The position numbers were made by a program, and so were the translations under genes. From the NCBI GenBank assembly GCA_039586575.1, contig JBDHKD010000011.1, positions 4,583 to 68,582 on the forward strand: a DNA stretch of 64,000 bases. Reading direction: 5' to 3'. The notes under the pieces were generated by a model, which was not told where the DNA came from, searched no databases, and was given only the letters and a program-made list of their open reading frames with translations. This document shows positions 18,599 to 27,062 of this stretch, piece by piece (the first letter of the stretch is position 1; the number at the start of each line of letters is the position of its first letter). The DNA is from G020344215 sp039586575. GTDB taxonomy: Bacteria > Gemmatimonadota > Gemmatimonadetes > Palauibacterales > KS3-K002.

Positions 18599-19069
18599 CT
18601 ACTGCGCTTCCCTCGCCGGTGGATCCGCAGGGTTGGGCTGGCGGCCCAGCTCGACGAGCTCCTCGGCGAGCAACAGCCAGCCGACCGCCACGAGTGCCCA
18701 GAGGGTAAAGGCCGCGACGCCTCCCAGTATCGCGTTCCGCCAGGTGAAGAGGCTGCGCACGCCGGTGTCCGGAATGCGGACCCCGAGATCGTCATCGGAT
18801 CCCTCCAGGTCCAACTCGATTTGCAGCGTAGGATCGGACCGGCCGAGTGAGGGTATCCCCTGCTGCAGATACGCCGTGGTCAGGACGATAGGTAGGCCGA
18901 TGGCCAGAAGAATGATGGCGAGCAGGTTGAACCCATCGGGCAGCTCGCGGGCCTCGATCATCGCTCGGCTGACACCCAACGCAACCCAGGCGAAGACGAG
19001 GTAGATGGCGAGCGTCTGCCAGATGAAGCGGCGGTTGATCTCACGGAGTATGTGTTCGAAGCGCGTCAT
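18599..19069 (-). CDS. Small membrane protein with cyclase/kinase-type N-terminal membrane module
   Basis: 156 residues with three predicted spans. The N-terminal half (R-R-F-I-W-Q-T-L-A-I-Y-L-V-F-A-W-V-A-L, then LLAIILLAIGLPIVLTTAYL) resembles the two-span module at the start of many TPR-containing adenylate cyclases and Ser/Thr kinases in Gemmatimonadota and Acidobacteriota. Here it is followed by a short acidic linker and one more span, with no catalytic domain. It may be a stand-alone version or a remnant. The 3-base gap to the S9-like gene implies co-expression. No function assigned. Confidence 0.6.
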   Translation of the reverse strand: MTRFEHILREINRRFIWQTLAIYLVFAWVALGVSRAMIEARELPDGFNLLAIILLAIGLPIVLTTAYLQQGIPSLGRSDPTLQIELDLEGSDDDLGVRIPDTGVRSLFTWRNAILGGVAAFTLWALVAVGWLLLAEELVELGRQPNPADPPAREAQ

Positions 19070-19172
19070 AGCTCACCTTCGGGGGTTCGCGGGGCCAGCT
19101 ACCGCCGGTCGCCGGCAGGCGCGGCTGCACCAAAATGCCAAGTGATCACGGTCTGATCAACAGAGTCATGGG

Positions 19173-20072
19173 CTACGGTGCCAGAGACGCGTTGTAAGAG
19201 AGCATGAACACGAGGAACTTTGTCACCTCGACCATATCGCGTCCCACGAAACGGATGCTGTGGGAGTCGGTACGCTCGACGGTGGGCAGGTAGGCCAGCA
19301 TCTCCGACGGCCTGTAGTTCTTGAAGCGGACGTCGAGCGTGATCGGTGTATCGAGGACATACGGCTTGAAGTCATCGATCCGTTCGACCGCCGACCTCAC
19401 CGTCTCGCGGATCAGCTCGGCGGCAGCTTCCGGCATCAGCGTTCGTGCCGACTCATAGCTTATCGCGTACTTCACGACGGCGGCTTCGATGTCGCCGAGC
19501 AGCCTGCGCGCTTCGTCGGCAATGGCGTCGTCACCCGAGATCATGATGACCGGCACGCCGAAGTGGCCGGCGATGGCGGCGTTGATCACGGCTTCCGGGA
19601 CCGAAGTTCCGTTGAGCCGGATGTCGGCGATGCGGCCGCTGGATATGGTGTGCGCACGCACGCCCTCGGGGTTGGCGGTACTGGCGTGGTAGCCGATGAA
19701 GAGGGCGGCGTCGAACGACTCGTCGATTCCTTCCATCATCTCCAGCGGGCGCGGCCACGAGCGGATGACCGTTACGTCACGCGGCAGTCGATCGAGGAGT
19801 AGGTTCTCGCCGTTGCCGTGGGAGTCGCTGATGAGAATCTCCGTGGCGCCGGCGGCGCGCGCACCCTCGATGGCCGCGAGGACCTCGGCGGTCACCCATT
19901 CGCGGGCTTTGCTATATTCGAAGCCCGACGGCCCGAGCTGGTCTCCGCTCACGATGCCGGCGATCCCTTCCATATCGACCGAGATGTAGATCCTCGGCCC
20001 GTCCTGCGCAGTACTGTGCTGAAACGTCGCCGCGATGAAAGAGATGGCGAGGAGGAAAGAGCGGTGGATCAT
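19173..20072 (-). CDS. M55 family D-aminopeptidase (DppA-like), exported
   Basis: 299 residues from ATG 20072, with a signal peptide ending A-T-F-Q-H-S-T-A-Q (near residue 23). The zinc-binding N-terminus I-S-V-D-M-E-G-I-A-G-I matches M55, as do EILISDSHGNGENLLLDRLP and FIGYHASTANPEG. DppA-type enzymes remove N-terminal D-amino acids, for example D-Ala from peptides, linking this protein to recycling of cell-wall peptides. The open frame extends upstream to 20384, but that part lacks homology and precedes the signal peptide. It is separated by 103 bases from the downstream small membrane-protein gene. Confidence 0.9.
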   Translation of the reverse strand: MIHRSFLLAISFIAATFQHSTAQDGPRIYISVDMEGIAGIVSGDQLGPSGFEYSKAREWVTAEVLAAIEGARAAGATEILISDSHGNGENLLLDRLPRDVTVIRSWPRPLEMMEGIDESFDAALFIGYHASTANPEGVRAHTISSGRIADIRLNGTSVPEAVINAAIAGHFGVPVIMISGDDAIADEARRLLGDIEAAVVKYAISYESARTLMPEAAAELIRETVRSAVERIDDFKPYVLDTPITLDVRFKNYRPSEMLAYLPTVERTDSHSIRFVGRDMVEVTKFLVFMLSYNASLAP

Positions 20073-20220
20073 CGTGACACTCCTTGGCCGTGTGACCGGT
20101 GCCAGCTGGTAAGCGCGCGAGGTCCAGCAAGCTAGGCTGGCGGCCGGATGCGGGTCAAGCGGCTGCCTGCCTCGGGCCGGCTTGAAACCCGGCCGCCAAG
20201 CGACGATCGTGCGGTGGGGC

Positions 20221-20451
20221 CGCGGCGACCCCGTGCGGGACGATCGTGTCGACCAACCGCACGAGTCGCATCGGCGATCGATGATCACCATCATGATGGA
20301 ATAGCCGCGGCAGATCGGCCAGGCATTGTCATTGATCTTGATCGGCCGCAATATCGAGCGAATAGCGGACCTGGCCACCAACATCGGCGAGGACGTTGTC
20401 TAGCTTGTGGAGGGCAAGACGATTCGGCACCCGGGGGTGCCGCACAAGTAG
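20221..20451 (+). pseudogene. phoU: Decayed 3' remnant of phoU
   Basis: Frame 1 across this gene-free stretch reads V-R-D-D-R-V-D, then M-I-T-I-M-M-E-stop-P-R-Q-I, then ALSLILIGRNIERIADLATN, then E-D-V-V-stop-L-V-E-G-K-T-I-R-H. This matches the C-terminal helices of PhoU, the phosphate-uptake regulator, including the E-R-I-x-D-x-A-T-N-I metal-binding motif. Two in-frame TAG codons (20302-20304 and 20401-20403) interrupt it; the second sits where PhoU normally has an aromatic residue. The 5' two thirds of the gene are absent or unrecognisable. The whole 460-base stretch 20073-20532 holds no intact gene. Confidence 0.75.
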
Positions 20452-20481
20452 GTCAGGCGTCGCAGACGCCAGTCGTCAGTC

Positions 20482-20511
20482 ACGGCCGGCCGCGGGAGCG
20501 TGGCCGGCCGT
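20482..20511. repeat. 10-bp inverted repeat before mscS
   Basis: ACGGCCGGCC (20482-20491) is repeated in inverted form as GGCCGGCCGT (20502-20511) around a 10-base loop. It ends 8 bases before the ribosome binding site of mscS. It could be the terminator of the decayed phoU gene or a 5' leader hairpin affecting mscS translation. Confidence 0.45.
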
Positions 20512-20532
20512 TCATCTTTGGAGGGTAGCAAC

Positions 20533-21591
20533 ATGGATCTGATGTGGAGCGACATTCAGTGGATCGTGATTCCAGCGGCCATCGCCCTGCTGGGCCTGTT
20601 TATCGGCATCGTCGTGCGCCGGACCGTCATCATCAGACTGGCGGGCATAGCGGAGGGAACGCGGTCGGTCGTCGACGATATCGTGCTCTCCGCCGTTCGC
20701 GGGCCGGTGGTGCTCTGGTTCTTGATCGGCGGCATGTATGCGGCGGTGCAGGTGACGACGCTCCCGGAGCGGATCACAGCGCTGATACAGCAGCTACTGC
20801 TCATCCTGGTGATCTTCTCGATCACCTGGGCGCTGGCGCGGGTGGTGGCGGCTCTCGTGGAGTATGGAGCGAAGCGGGCGCCGGAGTCGTTGCCTGGGGC
20901 GACACTGATAACGAACCTGGCGCGCGTCGCGGTCTTGGCGGTCGGGGTCCTGGTGATCTTGCAGACGCTGGGGATATCGATTGCCCCTATCATCACGGCT
21001 CTGGGCGTCGGGGGCCTGGCGGTCGCGTTGGCGCTGCAGGACACACTGGCGAACCTGTTCGCCGGCGTTCACATCCTGGCCTCGCGGCAGCTGCGACCCG
21101 GCGACTATGTGAAACTGGCGTCCGGCGAAGAGGGCTACGTCCAGGATGTGACCTGGCGGCAGACGACGATCCGCCAGCTACCGAACAACATCATCATCGT
21201 GCCGAATTCCCAGATTGCCAGCACGATAACGACGAACTACCACCTACCCGAGCAGGAGCTGTCGGTGTTGGTACCGGTCGGCGTGCACTACGACAGCGAC
21301 CTGGAGCACGTGGAGCGGGTAACCATCGAGGTGGCCAGAGAAACTCTGCAAACTGTGGAGGGTGGAGTCCCCAGCTTCGAGCCGTTCATCCGTTATTCGA
21401 CCTTCGCCGACTCGAGCATCAACTTCAACGTGATCCTGAGGGGCCAGGAGTACGTGAGCCAGTACTTGCTGAAGCACGAGTTCATCAAGCGGCTTCATCA
21501 GCGGTATGACGCGGAGGGGATAGTCATTCCGTTCCCGATTCGGACGGTGTACATGGGGGCGGGGGTGACGAGTGATCCGGTAGGTCAGTAG
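20533..21591 (+). CDS. Small-conductance mechanosensitive channel, MscS family
   Basis: 352 residues. Four or so predicted spans lead into the pore helix and beta domain typical of MscS: ITALGVGGLAVALALQDTLA, then GVHILASRQLRPGDYVKL. The C-terminal alpha/beta domain ends near I-P-F-P-I-R-T-V. The channel opens under membrane tension and releases solutes on hypo-osmotic shock. ATG 20533 is chosen over GTG 20500 because GGAGGG at 20520-20525 lies 7 bases upstream. The final codons (GGT CAG TAG) lie inside an octamer repeat, so the last residues G-Q and the stop come from that repeat. Confidence 0.92.
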   Translation: MDLMWSDIQWIVIPAAIALLGLFIGIVVRRTVIIRLAGIAEGTRSVVDDIVLSAVRGPVVLWFLIGGMYAAVQVTTLPERITALIQQLLLILVIFSITWALARVVAALVEYGAKRAPESLPGATLITNLARVAVLAVGVLVILQTLGISIAPIITALGVGGLAVALALQDTLANLFAGVHILASRQLRPGDYVKLASGEEGYVQDVTWRQTTIRQLPNNIIIVPNSQIASTITTNYHLPEQELSVLVPVGVHYDSDLEHVERVTIEVARETLQTVEGGVPSFEPFIRYSTFADSSINFNVILRGQEYVSQYLLKHEFIKRLHQRYDAEGIVIPFPIRTVYMGAGVTSDPVGQ

Positions 21592-21632
21592 GTCAGTGGG
21601 GCGGCGAGCCACCGATCCACTGACCTGCTGAC
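21584..21632. terminator. Octamer-repeat hairpin between convergent mscS and ydbT-like genes
   Basis: GTCAGTAGGTCAGTGG (21584-21599) pairs with CCACTGACCTGCTGAC (21617-21632) as a 16-bp stem containing one G-U pair and a 17-base loop. Both arms are built from the unit GTCRGTRG, which also occurs at about 41943-41974 and 45726-45773. The mscS TAG stop lies within the left arm, and the TAG of the convergent gene (21632-21634) shares its first base with the right arm. It probably acts as a bidirectional terminator; neither side has a T-tract. Confidence 0.6.
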
Positions 21633-23182
21633 TAGAAAGTCAGCCCGGTCGCCGTAACCTCGGCGCCCAGCGCCTCCATCAGCTCCAGCCCGTAACTCGT
21701 CCCCAGGTCGATCGAGCGCGGGGCGTGCCATTCCAGCGGGTTGCCGGCGGTCTCGATTTGCAGGGTTCCCAGCCCGAGGCGGCGTTGGAAAGGCGACTGT
21801 CTCAAGTGGAGCGCCTGGATTCTGCGTATCGGGACGACGTAGGTGCGCCGATTCCAGAGGCCCTCGCGCACGAGGATGTAGGAGCCGGAGCGCGCGTGGC
21901 CCAGGTGCCGGTAGTGGGCGGTGGCGAGAAACCAGGCCGGCACCAGGCCCAGGAGCAGGAAGAGGGCGTTGGGTGAAACGAGGATTGCCAGCGCGCCGCT
22001 GGCCGCGACGACGACCAGCGCGCGCCGGATGAACAGCCGCCGGCGCGCCCTGGGGTGTGCGGGGCGCCACTCGACCGAGTCCCAGTCGACCTCCGGGAAC
22101 ACGGTCTGGAGGTGCCTGGCGATCTCGGTGGTGCGGCTGATCGGTGAGAGCGTCTCCATCCGATCGTCCGCCTTCATGCCGGGCCCGTAGCCAGCGGTCG
22201 CCACGCGTAGCGAGGCGAGATTGAACCAGCGGCGAAGGATCGACTCCTCGATCTGGACGTTCTGGACGCGGCTGCGCCGGAAGCCTTTCTCGCGCCGCGT
22301 GAACAGGCCGTAGGCCACCTGCAACTCATTGCCGTATTGCCGCAGGCTGAAGTCGAAGAAGCGGGCCACGCTCGCCAGCACGGACACCCCCCAACCGGCG
22401 ACAGCGAAGAACAGACCCAGCACGAAGAGGCCGGTGAAGAAGGCGCGCATGTCGTGTTGCACGGTGTTGACCAGGCTTTCGACCGCGGCGCCGGACTCCA
22501 GGTACTCGGGGGGCAAGAAGCGGGCGAGGATCCGGTCGGTGGGCATGAAGTCGAACAGGTAGTCGCCGCCGAGCAGCGCGCCGACCAACACACCGGCCCG
22601 GTTCGAGGTGGCGCCGGCGATGGCGAGGTCGAGCGGGGAGCGGTGGTAGATGGCCGAGTCGTGTACGGGCGCCGGTTGTACCGGCTCGGCCGTGCTTACC
22701 AGATCGGGCGGTTCGGTGGTTGGGAGTACTACCGGCGGCGCGGCGCGCGCCAGTCCGACGAGACGGGCGCGCAGCCGCATCCCTTCCGCGCGACTGACGA
22801 CGTGAAGGGTCCCCTCGCTGCTCTGGCCGCCGGCGGTCTCGATGCGGGCGGTGGTGACCTTGAGCAGCTGTTGCAGCAGCCCGGCCCGCAGATCGACGTT
22901 CTGGATCCTCGACCTTGGAATTACCCGTCTTTGCCGGAATAGCACGCCGTGTGTGATGACGATTCCTTCATCGTCGACCCGGTAGCGGAAGCGGAAGTAA
23001 GAGAGTGTGATCCAGGCCGCGACTCCCGAGAGGAAGACGACGACGACCAGGAGAGTCGGGCCGCGCCCCACCGAAACGGCGAACACGCCGACGATGACAG
23101 CGAATGAGAGCTGCAGCGCCTTGAGCGCCGGTGTCAGCGGGTGGAGCCGCTGCCAACCTTCGGCTTGCTCAGGCCCGGTCAT
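21632..23182 (-). CDS. PH domain-containing membrane protein, YdbT/DUF304 type
   Basis: 516 residues with three copies of the bacterial PH-like (bPH2, DUF304) domain separated by pairs of membrane spans. Each repeat has the basic R-R-x-x-x-R-x-R-I-Q-N-V-x-I/L signature, seen as RQRRVIPRSRIQNVDLRAGL, KGFRRSRVQNVQIEE and RRTYVVPIRRIQALHLRQSP. The architecture is that of Bacillus YdbT, which works with YdbS and has been linked to protection against certain bacteriocins; the mechanism is unknown. It overlaps its YdbS-like partner by 14 bases. Confidence 0.88.
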   Translation of the reverse strand: MTGPEQAEGWQRLHPLTPALKALQLSFAVIVGVFAVSVGRGPTLLVVVVFLSGVAAWITLSYFRFRYRVDDEGIVITHGVLFRQRRVIPRSRIQNVDLRAGLLQQLLKVTTARIETAGGQSSEGTLHVVSRAEGMRLRARLVGLARAAPPVVLPTTEPPDLVSTAEPVQPAPVHDSAIYHRSPLDLAIAGATSNRAGVLVGALLGGDYLFDFMPTDRILARFLPPEYLESGAAVESLVNTVQHDMRAFFTGLFVLGLFFAVAGWGVSVLASVARFFDFSLRQYGNELQVAYGLFTRREKGFRRSRVQNVQIEESILRRWFNLASLRVATAGYGPGMKADDRMETLSPISRTTEIARHLQTVFPEVDWDSVEWRPAHPRARRRLFIRRALVVVAASGALAILVSPNALFLLLGLVPAWFLATAHYRHLGHARSGSYILVREGLWNRRTYVVPIRRIQALHLRQSPFQRRLGLGTLQIETAGNPLEWHAPRSIDLGTSYGLELMEALGAEVTATGLTF

Positions 23183-23642
23183 CGAGTTCTTCCAGCCTGG
23201 CTAGTTCATCGCGAAGACGCTCGGCCTCATCGGCAACGAGGCCGGGGATCTCGGCGTCGGCGCCACGGGTCCCGGCCGTGTAGATCACGAGTGAGTTGAG
23301 GCCGAGCCAGCGCTGTAGCGGAGACGAGTGAGTGTCCACGTGCTGGATGCGCACGCGTGGTATCAACGAGCGTGATCGCCAGACCACGCCCTTCTGGATC
23401 AACACTCGATCACTCTCCAGGCCCCAGCGCCAGTAGCGGTAGCGCAGCTGGGGCCAGAAGAGCGCCAGGCTGAAGAAGAACACAGCGGTCAGGCCGGTGA
23501 GTAGACCCGGGGCGATGAAGACGACACCCACGGGCCGCAGCATCAGACCTTCGAGCAAGCCCACGGCTGCCGTGAGCACGAGGGCCGCGACACAGTTTGC
23601 CAGGCGCCAGACGATGACGACGCGGGGATGGAGGGTATTCAC
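23169..23642 (-). CDS. PH domain-containing membrane protein, YdbS type
   Basis: 157 residues: two N-terminal spans, then one bPH2 domain with ILIPRVRIQHVDTHSSPLQR-like residues (observed S-L-I-P-R-V-R-I-Q-H-V-D-T-H). GTG 23642 (V-N-T-L-H-P-R-V-V) is the preferred start because the family starts there; a TTG at 23672 would add ten unconserved residues. The coding overlap with the YdbT-type gene indicates a two-subunit membrane complex. Function in this organism unknown. Confidence 0.85.
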   Translation of the reverse strand: MNTLHPRVVIVWRLANCVAALVLTAAVGLLEGLMLRPVGVVFIAPGLLTGLTAVFFFSLALFWPQLRYRYWRWGLESDRVLIQKGVVWRSRSLIPRVRIQHVDTHSSPLQRWLGLNSLVIYTAGTRGADAEIPGLVADEAERLRDELARLEELDDRA

Positions 23643-23795
23643 GGACTCACTCGCAGGTTGAGGTTCAAGCAAGGTCGCAGGGCGATCTTCGGTTGTGGGC
23701 CGCGCGTCAGCGCGATGCGGCGCGCCTCTACACTAGAAGTGCTGTAGAGGGGGACGCAAGCTGAGAGTAGAGCGTGCGAGGCCCAAGCCGTCGGG

Positions 23796-25529
23796 TCAGT
23801 AAGCGCGGCCGACGATCCGATACCCGTTCGCCGGAACGGGCAGGAGATAGAAACGAACCGAGCGCGGCCGGTCAGCGTCGGGTTGGGGGACGGCACGTAT
23901 CTCGAGCCTGGCGATTCGCTGCTCGACCGGCAGCTCAGCCAGTCGCTGCCAGAACGCGGCGTCAGCCGGGGGCGGTGGGATCGCCAGCGTCCCGTATCCT
24001 TCCTCCGTGATCAGTGGTTCCTGGATCCCGCTGTGGCGAATGCGGGCGGCGTCGAATTCGAAGTCGACCTCGTAGCGCCGGCCCGCCGGGGGGACGATGC
24101 CCTCGGCGACGGCGAGGTCTTGGAACGCCAGCTGGGGGGTCTGGGCCGACCCCTGCAGGCCCGGGCTCTCGAGCGGGGTGACCCTGGAGAACCAGTAGGC
24201 GACGGTGAGGTCACGGCGCGCCGAAATCGCCTGGACCAAAGCTTCCTGGGCGGCGCGATCGCTGAGCTGACCGGCGGACACGGCGGCGCGGATCTGCTCC
24301 TCGTCGAAGCTGGCGACCAGCTTGGCGCCCCAATAGCCGTCCCTGATCGTACGGTTCGCGAAGGCGGGATTGCGGTAGTTGTTGCGCCAGCCGCCGGGGT
24401 CGAAGAGATCGGCGGAGTAGAAGCCGACGGATGGATGCGTCGAACCGCCCGGGTAGCGTTCCCACGATCGCGCGTAGAAGCCCGCCGTGAACCAGCGAGC
24501 TGCGGTGGCGCCGAGATCGGCGTCGTGCTCGACCCCTTTGCGCGGTGTGTTGGGGCCGATGCCGGCGCTGCCGAGGCTCGAGCCGAAGTCGATCAGGTAA
24601 TGCACGACGTAACGGCGACCGCTTTCCTCGACCAGGACGTCCATCGAGTTGTGCTGTTTGGTGTCGAGGTGATTCAACCAGGCGGCCAGCACGTAGAGGC
24701 CTCTCAGTTCACGCCGGTGCTCGTGGGGTATGGTGTCGGCGGGGTCGTCGCTGCGCGTGCCTTTATAGTTGAAAGGCCCCAGAGTTCCCGGCAACAGTCT
24801 GCTGGCGATCGCTCGAACCCGGCCGTCGGGACCGCTCGGCAGCGCTCTGAGGAACTGCTGCAGGATGTCATCGTCGACGGGCTGCTCCCGACCCAGCGCG
24901 TTCTCGTAGGTCAGGCCTTCTCCGGCCCTGAGCTGCGCGGGATCGAAGTAGGTGACGGATACCTCGGGCACGAAGTAGCCGCTGGCGTGAAGTAGCCGCG
25001 CGGTGATCGCCTCCGCCGCCGACATCAACTCCGCATGACCCGACGGGTCGAACTTGATGAGATAGCTGACTCCCGCAGCGTCGCGCACGAAGAGGCCGGG
25101 CGTGATGCCTTCGAGCTTGGCGCTGAACACCGTCCAACTGCCGCTGACGTCGGGTCCGAGCCCGTCGCCCGGCCCGCGGGCGACCTCGGCTGCGGTCATC
25201 CGCTGGCGGTCGTTGCGGTGCGTGAACCAGGTGGAGTTCTCGACATCGTCTTCGGCCGTAGGGTTGTAGGCCTCGACTTTCTCCTCCCACCAGGAGCGCA
25301 GCGCGCGGGGTGGAATGAAGACGTAGGTGAGGGGTTCGCGTACAGCGTGTTCGAAGAAGTCGACCGTCGCGTTGGGATCGCGTTCCTGGGGCGGCTGCGT
25401 GAGCTGCGGTGGAGCGTCCGTCGGTCGATGCGTGCCGTCGTGCACGACCAGCGTGTTCTTTGAGCAAGTCACCGACGTTGCCACGACGGCGATGACCACG
25501 AGGTATTCCGGCCAGGCCTTGTTCCGCAT
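23796..25529 (-). CDS. Lipoprotein with protein-kinase-like catalytic motifs
   Basis: 577 residues. A signal peptide ends in a lipobox with Cys22, so the protein should be lipid-anchored outside the cytoplasm. The centre contains the ordered residues of a kinase-like fold: Lys159 in S-Y-L-I-K-F-D, Glu173 in the following helix, H-L-D-T-K-Q-H-N (287-294) with Asp289 and Asn294 spaced as in HxDxxxxN, and the D-F-G of LIDFGSSLG (314-316). Sequence outside these motifs is unlike Ser/Thr kinases; HipA, PI3K-like or Fam20-like lineages are possible comparisons. Its start codon shares one base with the stop of the upstream barrel gene (TAATG). Biochemical activity is unproven. Confidence 0.6.
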   Translation of the reverse strand: MRNKAWPEYLVVIAVVATSVTCSKNTLVVHDGTHRPTDAPPQLTQPPQERDPNATVDFFEHAVREPLTYVFIPPRALRSWWEEKVEAYNPTAEDDVENSTWFTHRNDRQRMTAAEVARGPGDGLGPDVSGSWTVFSAKLEGITPGLFVRDAAGVSYLIKFDPSGHAELMSAAEAITARLLHASGYFVPEVSVTYFDPAQLRAGEGLTYENALGREQPVDDDILQQFLRALPSGPDGRVRAIASRLLPGTLGPFNYKGTRSDDPADTIPHEHRRELRGLYVLAAWLNHLDTKQHNSMDVLVEESGRRYVVHYLIDFGSSLGSAGIGPNTPRKGVEHDADLGATAARWFTAGFYARSWERYPGGSTHPSVGFYSADLFDPGGWRNNYRNPAFANRTIRDGYWGAKLVASFDEEQIRAAVSAGQLSDRAAQEALVQAISARRDLTVAYWFSRVTPLESPGLQGSAQTPQLAFQDLAVAEGIVPPAGRRYEVDFEFDAARIRHSGIQEPLITEEGYGTLAIPPPPADAAFWQRLAELPVEQRIARLEIRAVPQPDADRPRSVRFYLLPVPANGYRIVGRAY

Positions 25530-26893
25530 TACGAACCTACCAGGAAGACGAAGTTGACCCTCAACCCCTCGTCGCCGCCGGCCAGCTCCAAACGAGCTCC
25601 CGTTGTCGGTCCCGCGTAGGCGCTCAGAGCGACCCCGTAGTTCTCTCTAATCCGGCTAAGCGACAACTCGTCTGAGATGTCGTGCGCGACCTGGCCGCCG
25701 ACGACGAAGAAAGAGGCGATTAGGGCGGATTCGTTGGTGGGCGCGAGCCAGATGCGGTAGAGGTACTCGATCTTGGCGAGTGCCGTGTCGCGATCGCGAA
25801 AACGCGCAGTGGGATAGGCAGGCAAGGTCGACGTGCCACCCAGAGCCGGGAGTCGATAGAATGGGATTTCGCCGTCCCCCTGTTGGCGGGTCGTCTGAAG
25901 CGCGCCGACGAAAGACAGGCAACGCCGGTCGTGGTCGAAGCGGAGATGCAAGCCGGCGCTGGCCATGAGCTCGGAGAAATCTGCGAGCCCCGCGCCGCGC
26001 CCGTCGTTCCAGCGCGCGGCGAGGCGGACCCAGCTGCCGCCGGGGACGAACGCCTGGCTGTAGCCGTTGCGCCATTCGGCGGAAGCCCCGAAGGAGAGAT
26101 AGCGGTCGGAATCACCGAAGCGAAGGATCTCGTTTGCGGGGAAGATCGAGTCGACGCTCGGAAGCCGGGGGTTGTTGCCGGCGCCGCTCTCCGCCTCCGA
26201 CCAGTCGATGTGGGCACGCAACGCGACGTAACGGACCATGCCGAGCATGAGCTCGCCGGTCACGATCGTCCGATCCAGGGCGTAGTTCGATCGGTCGTCT
26301 TCGTCGCTGTCCGGGCCGATCCCCCAATACTCGTCGCGGTCCCGGTGTTGCAGCGATCCTGAAGCCTGAAACCCCAAGGCCATCCCACGCCCCGGCTCCG
26401 CCGCCTCGACGCCGTAGCCTACCCGCGCGGTGAGCTGCCAGTAGAGCTTGACGGTCGCACCGGCCGCCAGGTGTCCCCACAACTTCCCCTCGCTGCTGGG
26501 AGGCCCGAGGCGAACCGCCGCGCCGGTACCGGAACCGGCACCCAGACTGGCGAAGGCAGGGTAGATCCCCAGTCGGTTCAGCTGACGATTGTAGAAGGCG
26601 ATCTTCTGTGGGACACGCGTGTCGCTCGCCGCCGCCGCCGCCCACTCCCCGCCGAGCCACACCAGGTAAAGTGGTGCGGTGAGGACCTGGAACGGGAACT
26701 CGAGGACGTCCCAACCGTTGACGCCGGGTTCGCCGCGTTCGATGACGACGATGGAATCAGGATTGCTGCTCTGGCCCAGGGCAGGTACGGGGGAAGCAAT
26801 AACGAGTAGCGTGAGAGAGAAGCACAGACGAAGTGCACGCGTCAAGAGCGGGCTGACGCCGCGGTGCGCAGAAGGGCTGGGAGCGGCGTGCAT
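25529..26893 (-). CDS. Outer-membrane beta-barrel protein, D15/BamA-like
   Basis: 454 residues with a signal peptide (ending near P-A-L-G-Q, residue 41) and a predicted 12-16 strand barrel with no POTRA repeats. The near-C-terminal block LPALGGTSTLPAYPTARFRD resembles the L-G-G-x-x-x-L-R-G-Y and R-F-R-D signature of Omp85/D15 surface-antigen barrels. The final residues V-N-F-V-F-L-V-G-S only loosely fit a terminal beta-signal. It is coupled by a 1-base overlap to the kinase-like lipoprotein gene, so the two probably act together at the outer membrane. Confidence 0.75.
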   Translation of the reverse strand: MHAAPSPSAHRGVSPLLTRALRLCFSLTLLVIASPVPALGQSSNPDSIVVIERGEPGVNGWDVLEFPFQVLTAPLYLVWLGGEWAAAAASDTRVPQKIAFYNRQLNRLGIYPAFASLGAGSGTGAAVRLGPPSSEGKLWGHLAAGATVKLYWQLTARVGYGVEAAEPGRGMALGFQASGSLQHRDRDEYWGIGPDSDEDDRSNYALDRTIVTGELMLGMVRYVALRAHIDWSEAESGAGNNPRLPSVDSIFPANEILRFGDSDRYLSFGASAEWRNGYSQAFVPGGSWVRLAARWNDGRGAGLADFSELMASAGLHLRFDHDRRCLSFVGALQTTRQQGDGEIPFYRLPALGGTSTLPAYPTARFRDRDTALAKIEYLYRIWLAPTNESALIASFFVVGGQVAHDISDELSLSRIRENYGVALSAYAGPTTGARLELAGGDEGLRVNFVFLVGS

Positions 26894-27062
26894 CGTGGTC
26901 TCCCGTGTGTTGTCGGTTTTTCAAATCGAACGGGAGAACTGGCTCGCGCAATATAGTGTTGTCTCAAGCAGGGAGCGAGCCCGGGAGGGGTCAAGGCGAC
27001 GCGTTTGTCTCCAGGCGACAGCTGTGGAACACGGGCGGCGGCATGAGTGTTGTGAGAACGCG

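Noticed and set aside
26894..27062. Promoter for the barrel/kinase-like operon
   Set aside because: TATATT/TATAGT near 26950-26957 occurs on both strands, but no -35 element at suitable spacing was found.
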